Below are positions 30,606 through 33,064 of a stretch of 33,064 nt of DNA, in pieces; position 1 is the first letter of the stretch, and every line of letters starts with the position of its first letter. The position numbers were made by a program, and so were the translations under genes. The stretch is from a virus: the IMG/VR virus record IMGVR_UViG_3300049477_000280, positions 1 to 33,064 of that record; one strand, written 5' to 3'. The notes under the pieces were generated by a model. The model was not told the origin of the DNA, did no database searches, and saw nothing but the letters and a program-made list of their open reading frames with translations.

Positions 30606-30763
30606 AACAAGAAACTAAACTAATGGCAGGACTTCTTATCATACTATTTTGTGCCTTCATCGAAGCGCTAATTATACTGAAGCAAGACGATATTATCTCG
30701 GCAGTGCAGGAAAGCTGCATCAAGAACAATAGGCAAAAGGCGTGTGATGTATTTTACAAGTGA
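30602..30763 (+). CDS. small membrane protein
   Basis: A 53-residue product with one hydrophobic segment (LMAGLLIILFCAFIEALIIL, residues 7-26) and a polar tail with two cysteines. It overlaps the end of the convergent exonuclease by 10 bases and starts with ATGA. Last gene in the plus-strand run. Confidence 0.65.
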   Translation: MKQETKLMAGLLIILFCAFIEALIILKQDDIISAVQESCIKNNRQKACDVFYK

Positions 30764-31545
30764 AGTCTTGTCTTTTGCATTTGTTTTACTTTCTCATATG
30801 AAACTGAGCCACAGTCATTGCATAAATGGCGCTGTTTTTTTCCAGATTTAACAATTTTTTTTCCGTCTTTTATTGTTCTAACGCTTCCACAGTTTGGACA
30901 TATTTTATGCTGATCATCTGCATACCATAAACCATGATTTGGCATGTTTTTAATAAATGGACGCATTTTAAGGAATAGTTTTTCAAGCAACAAGACATCT
31001 TGCTTACAGTATTTTTCCATAGTTTTTAGCGCTTGCTTGTTTCCTGCATGAGCTTTAACCCATAGGTTCCAGCCTTCATGCTTCATCTTTCTATCGCCTG
31101 CTATATGCTCACCTAGCGTATCAAGGCGGTTATTGTATGCGAGTAAATTACTTTTACTTAATCTACATGTATCTATGTGAGGGATTGATGGTAATGGATG
31201 CAGACCATGCTTCATGAGTCTTGTTTGCAGAAATTTCCAATCAAACTTAATTCCATTGTGAGTAACTATGGCATCTGCTGACATGAGAATTTTTCTAAGT
31301 TTTATTACCAGGTCCTTGTCATCATTGACGTTTGATTTCCAGCCCTTGCTATCCCACACTTTTATGCAGTGAACTTTTTTCTCACCTAATACTTTCCATC
31401 CTGCACAGAGAATTGTTGTATGAGTGGCTTTTAAAGTAAGTCCTGGATATGCGCTTAGTCCTGAATAGACTTTTAATACTTCTTGAAGGTCAGCGATTGT
31501 TTCCAGGTCGAATAAGATAATGCGCGGTTTTCTCGGTTTCGACAT
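30754..31545 (-). CDS. DEDDy-type 3'-5' exonuclease with zinc ribbon
   Basis: A 263-residue protein. LFDLETI (D13, E15), GIKFDWKFL (D102) and YCKQD (Y179, D183) are the four acidic residues and tyrosine of the DEDDy exonuclease / RNase_H_2 group, related to the exonuclease domain of DNA polymerase B. A C-terminal zinc ribbon, C216-x2-C219 and C242-x2-C245, follows and may bind nucleic acid. It would trim 3' ends of DNA or RNA. It is alone on the minus strand between two plus-strand segments, with no clear SD (ATG 31543-31545). Confidence 0.85.
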   Translation of the reverse strand: MSKPRKPRIILFDLETIADLQEVLKVYSGLSAYPGLTLKATHTTILCAGWKVLGEKKVHCIKVWDSKGWKSNVNDDKDLVIKLRKILMSADAIVTHNGIKFDWKFLQTRLMKHGLHPLPSIPHIDTCRLSKSNLLAYNNRLDTLGEHIAGDRKMKHEGWNLWVKAHAGNKQALKTMEKYCKQDVLLLEKLFLKMRPFIKNMPNHGLWYADDQHKICPNCGSVRTIKDGKKIVKSGKKQRHLCNDCGSVSYEKVKQMQKTRLHL

Positions 31546-31610
31546 GCTTAAATTGTGGGATGTTAGGACAGTAAAAACAAGAATAAATATAAGTGGTCTA
31601 GTAATAAAGA

Positions 31611-31644
31611 AAGGCGGCTAAACCCAGGGGAGATCAACCGCCTT
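31611..31644. promoter_or_regulatory. stem-loop in the 158-base divergent gap
   Basis: AAGGCGG (31611-31617) pairs with CCGCCTT (31638-31644) around a 20-base loop. On the minus strand it is followed by TCTTTATT, so it could be a weak terminator toward the exonuclease gene; on the plus strand it may be a leader structure for the gene at 31716. This holds the only clear structure in the gap 31546-31715. Confidence 0.5.
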
Positions 31645-31715
31645 ACTGATCGAGAGATTGACACCGGATTAATCACATAGTTTATAGGTTTTCAAGATTT
31701 ATTTTGGAGGTGAAT

Positions 31716-31961
31716 ATGAATCTAATTGGAGTTTGTAATTCAAGTTTATGCAATGAAATGAATTATCACAGGCCTCATAAGCAATCTAAGAGCATTGGAT
31801 CAATAAAGCTCACTATTCCTATAGAACAAAGGCGTAGGCCTTTAGAATGTCCTGACTGTAAACATGCTCTAATGTGGATAAAAGAGACTCAAAAAGCTAG
31901 GGCTGGCACTAAATTCGGTGTTCATAAAAAACATGTAGCAAATAGAGAATTTACTATTTAG
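31716..31961 (+). CDS. zinc-ribbon-like small protein, copy 2
   Basis: An 81-residue product with C7-x4-C12 near the N terminus and LECPDCKHALMW (C46, C49) later, as in the protein at 26660. The C terminus is basic. A strong GGAGG at 31706-31710, 5 bases before the ATG at 31716, fixes the start; the frame also opens at an upstream TTG that I reject. Probably zinc-binding; function not known. Confidence 0.78.
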   Translation: MNLIGVCNSSLCNEMNYHRPHKQSKSIGSIKLTIPIEQRRRPLECPDCKHALMWIKETQKARAGTKFGVHKKHVANREFTI

Positions 31962-31970
31962 CATTTTTAT

Positions 31971-32201
31971 ATGAGTACAATTTCAGAGGCCTGGGAAGAT
32001 TTTTTAGTAAAATTAGATGAGGGTGAGGAAGGCATGAGTGAAGAACAGCTTGAGAAGGCTGAATTATGCTTTTACTGTGGTGCTCTTTTTATCTTATCAG
32101 AATTTGAAAGTATTACTAATCTTAGTAAGTATAAGAAATTTGAAAAGGAAATTACTCAAAAGCTTCAAATGGACAAACTTGAAATGCGATATGAAAACTA
32201 A
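31971..32201 (+). CDS. acidic small protein, unknown
   Basis: A 76-residue acidic helical product (EAWEDFLVKLDEGEEGMSEEQLEKAELCFYCG). One CxxC pair (in CFYCG) is not enough for a finger. Nothing else recognised. The SD is unclear (upstream TTTTTAT). Confidence 0.55.
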   Translation: MSTISEAWEDFLVKLDEGEEGMSEEQLEKAELCFYCGALFILSEFESITNLSKYKKFEKEITQKLQMDKLEMRYEN

Positions 32202-32216
32202 AAGGAATGCATAATT

Positions 32217-32582
32217 ATGCAGGATTTATTCTATGATTTGATTTGGTCTCAGATTGTAAAAGCAATTGCTACCAGGATTATTACCTTTTTTGCATTATCT
32301 TCTACTTCATTTTTTGGTGGAATTGGCATAGCTATAGTTACAAAACTCCTTAAAATTGTAACTGACATTATTTATGATCATTTAAAAATGTATATAGATG
32401 TAAAAGCTATTCAGTTTAAAAATCAGATTTTACAGGCTAAATGGCAAGCGGCAAGTGATCAGTTAGACGTTGCATTAATTGAATACGGCCAAGATTCAGA
32501 GGAATTCAAAGCAAAGCATAAAAAAGAACAAGAAGGATTTTATGAAACGTTCACTTTTAATACTCGCAATACTGCTCATTAA
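32217..32582 (+). CDS. membrane protein with helical tail, i-spanin-like
   Basis: A 121-residue product. Hydrophobic residues about 14-52 (AIATRIITFFALSSTSFFGGIGIAIVTKLL) could be one or two membrane segments. The remainder is a charged helix (FKNQILQAKWQAASDQLDVALIEYG, KAKHKKEQEGF). Its 3' end overlaps by 41 bases, in another frame, the start of a lipoprotein gene. Membrane anchor plus helical part plus overlapping lipoprotein is the layout of Rz/Rz1 spanins, so it may be the inner spanin; the sequence alone does not prove it. Confidence 0.6.
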   Translation: MQDLFYDLIWSQIVKAIATRIITFFALSSTSFFGGIGIAIVTKLLKIVTDIIYDHLKMYIDVKAIQFKNQILQAKWQAASDQLDVALIEYGQDSEEFKAKHKKEQEGFYETFTFNTRNTAH

Positions 32583-32913
32583 TGCAGGATGCCGTGAAAC
32601 TATTGATGGCCCTAAAATAAAGGTTCCAGATCTTGAATGGTGTAAGCCTATTTCAAAGATTTCTATAGGTGCAGATTGCATTAAGATGGTATCTCAGCAA
32701 ACAAGGCAAATGACAGGTGAAGAGTTTATACACTGGCTTAATGCAAGCTCTGGCAAGCTTCCAGCAGTGTCTTTATCGGGTAAAGATGCAGTTGAGGCTA
32801 TGACTGTAATGGAGCAAATGTGTACTATGCTAAAGTCACATTGTACGTTAGAGATGAAGAGAGTTATTGAATCTTTAGAGCTTATGATACCGCAAACTGT
32901 TGATGAGATTTGA
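32542..32913 (+). CDS. lipoprotein, o-spanin candidate
   Basis: A 123-residue product starting MKRSLLILAILLINAGCRET, a lipoprotein signal with lipobox cysteine C17. The mature part has four more cysteines and helical regions, and is not proline-rich as lambda Rz1 is. The frame is open upstream to an ATG at 32479, but AGAAGGA at 32531-32537 and the signal sequence support 32542. It begins inside the preceding membrane-protein gene. It may be an outer spanin or an unrelated surface lipoprotein. Confidence 0.65.
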   Translation: MKRSLLILAILLINAGCRETIDGPKIKVPDLEWCKPISKISIGADCIKMVSQQTRQMTGEEFIHWLNASSGKLPAVSLSGKDAVEAMTVMEQMCTMLKSHCTLEMKRVIESLELMIPQTVDEI

Positions 32914-33061
32914 ACTCATATTCTTCTAAGATGCGCTGCAAACAATATAATTGATTACGTTTATATTCTAATTCACGTTTAATTTCTGATTTTTTAAAAA
33001 AATCTGTCTCTGAATCTAAATCATCAATAAGATTCAATATGTCATATTCTAGAATCTGCAT
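32882..33061 (-). CDS. partial helical protein at window edge
   Basis: From ATG at 33059-33061 (the true start may lie outside) the frame runs 59 residues (MQILEYDILNLIDDLDSETD...) to TAA at 32882-32884. It is acidic then basic and helical. It converges on the lipoprotein gene and overlaps its end by 32 bases. No family recognised; the upstream context is missing. Confidence 0.5.
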   Translation of the reverse strand: MQILEYDILNLIDDLDSETDFFKKSEIKRELEYKRNQLYCLQRILEEYEFKSHQQFAVS

Positions 33062-33064
33062 TTC

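Noticed and set aside
32479-32541. Upstream start for the lipoprotein at 32542
   Set aside because: It would add 21 basic residues before the signal peptide and bury the lipobox; AGAAGGA directly precedes 32542.

Overview
The window reads as the greater part of a tailed-phage genome or prophage of the short-tailed P22 type (podovirus). The DNA is clearly AT-rich, ATG starts and Shine-Dalgarno (SD) sites of the AGGAG type dominate, and several small gene products carry Sec or lipoprotein signals, so the host is a Gram-negative bacterium. A secreted LPP20-like protein at 23.5-23.9 kb recalls proteins I associate with Bdellovibrionota. That host assignment is a weak inference. No integrase, DNA polymerase, helicase or CRISPR array was seen, so lifestyle is undecided; an XRE regulator and divergent operons would fit a temperate phage.

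Layout. (1) 1-680: a small secreted protein and a tRNA-Asn, both on the minus strand, then a good promoter. (2) 685-8.1 kb: packaging and head genes: small terminase, a beta-class DNA methyltransferase, large terminase, an antisense HNH endonuclease, P22-type portal, scaffold and P22-type coat. (3) 8.1-12.2 kb: head fibre, terminator, small conserved gene, gp4-like and gp10-like head-tail connectors, and a fibre-like protein. (4) 12.2-17.6 kb: a cupin-SET fusion followed by three probable ejection (internal virion) proteins. (5) 17.5-22 kb: a tailspike-like adhesin, beta-sandwich proteins, and a 914-residue fibre with a signal peptide. Two of these proteins end in the same 110-residue module. 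(6) 22-23.2 kb: small membrane proteins, an M15 peptidase endolysin, and a GroES co-chaperonin. (7) 23.2-24.3 kb: a minus-strand cassette of five small membrane or secreted proteins, divergent from an XRE regulator across a palindromic operator-like site. (8) 24.4-26.5 kb: regulator, RecT annealase and YqaJ exonuclease (a Red-like recombination pair). (9) 26.5-30.8 kb: a tightly packed run of small proteins linked mostly by ATGA overlaps. (10) 30.8-33 kb: a minus-strand DEDDy exonuclease with zinc ribbon, a structured leader, small genes, a spanin-like membrane protein/lipoprotein overlap, and a partial minus-strand gene at the edge.

How it fits together. TerS/TerL package DNA through the portal into a coat assembled on the scaffold. 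The phage GroES probably works with host GroEL, plausibly on the coat protein. The gp4/gp10-like proteins seal the head, the ejection proteins deliver DNA, and the fibre proteins bind the host. RecT and YqaJ handle recombination. The most unusual items are the cupin-SET protein amid virion genes, the GroES beside a P22-type coat, the signal-peptide fibre sharing a C-terminal module with the tailspike-like protein, and apparently leaderless first genes of operons.
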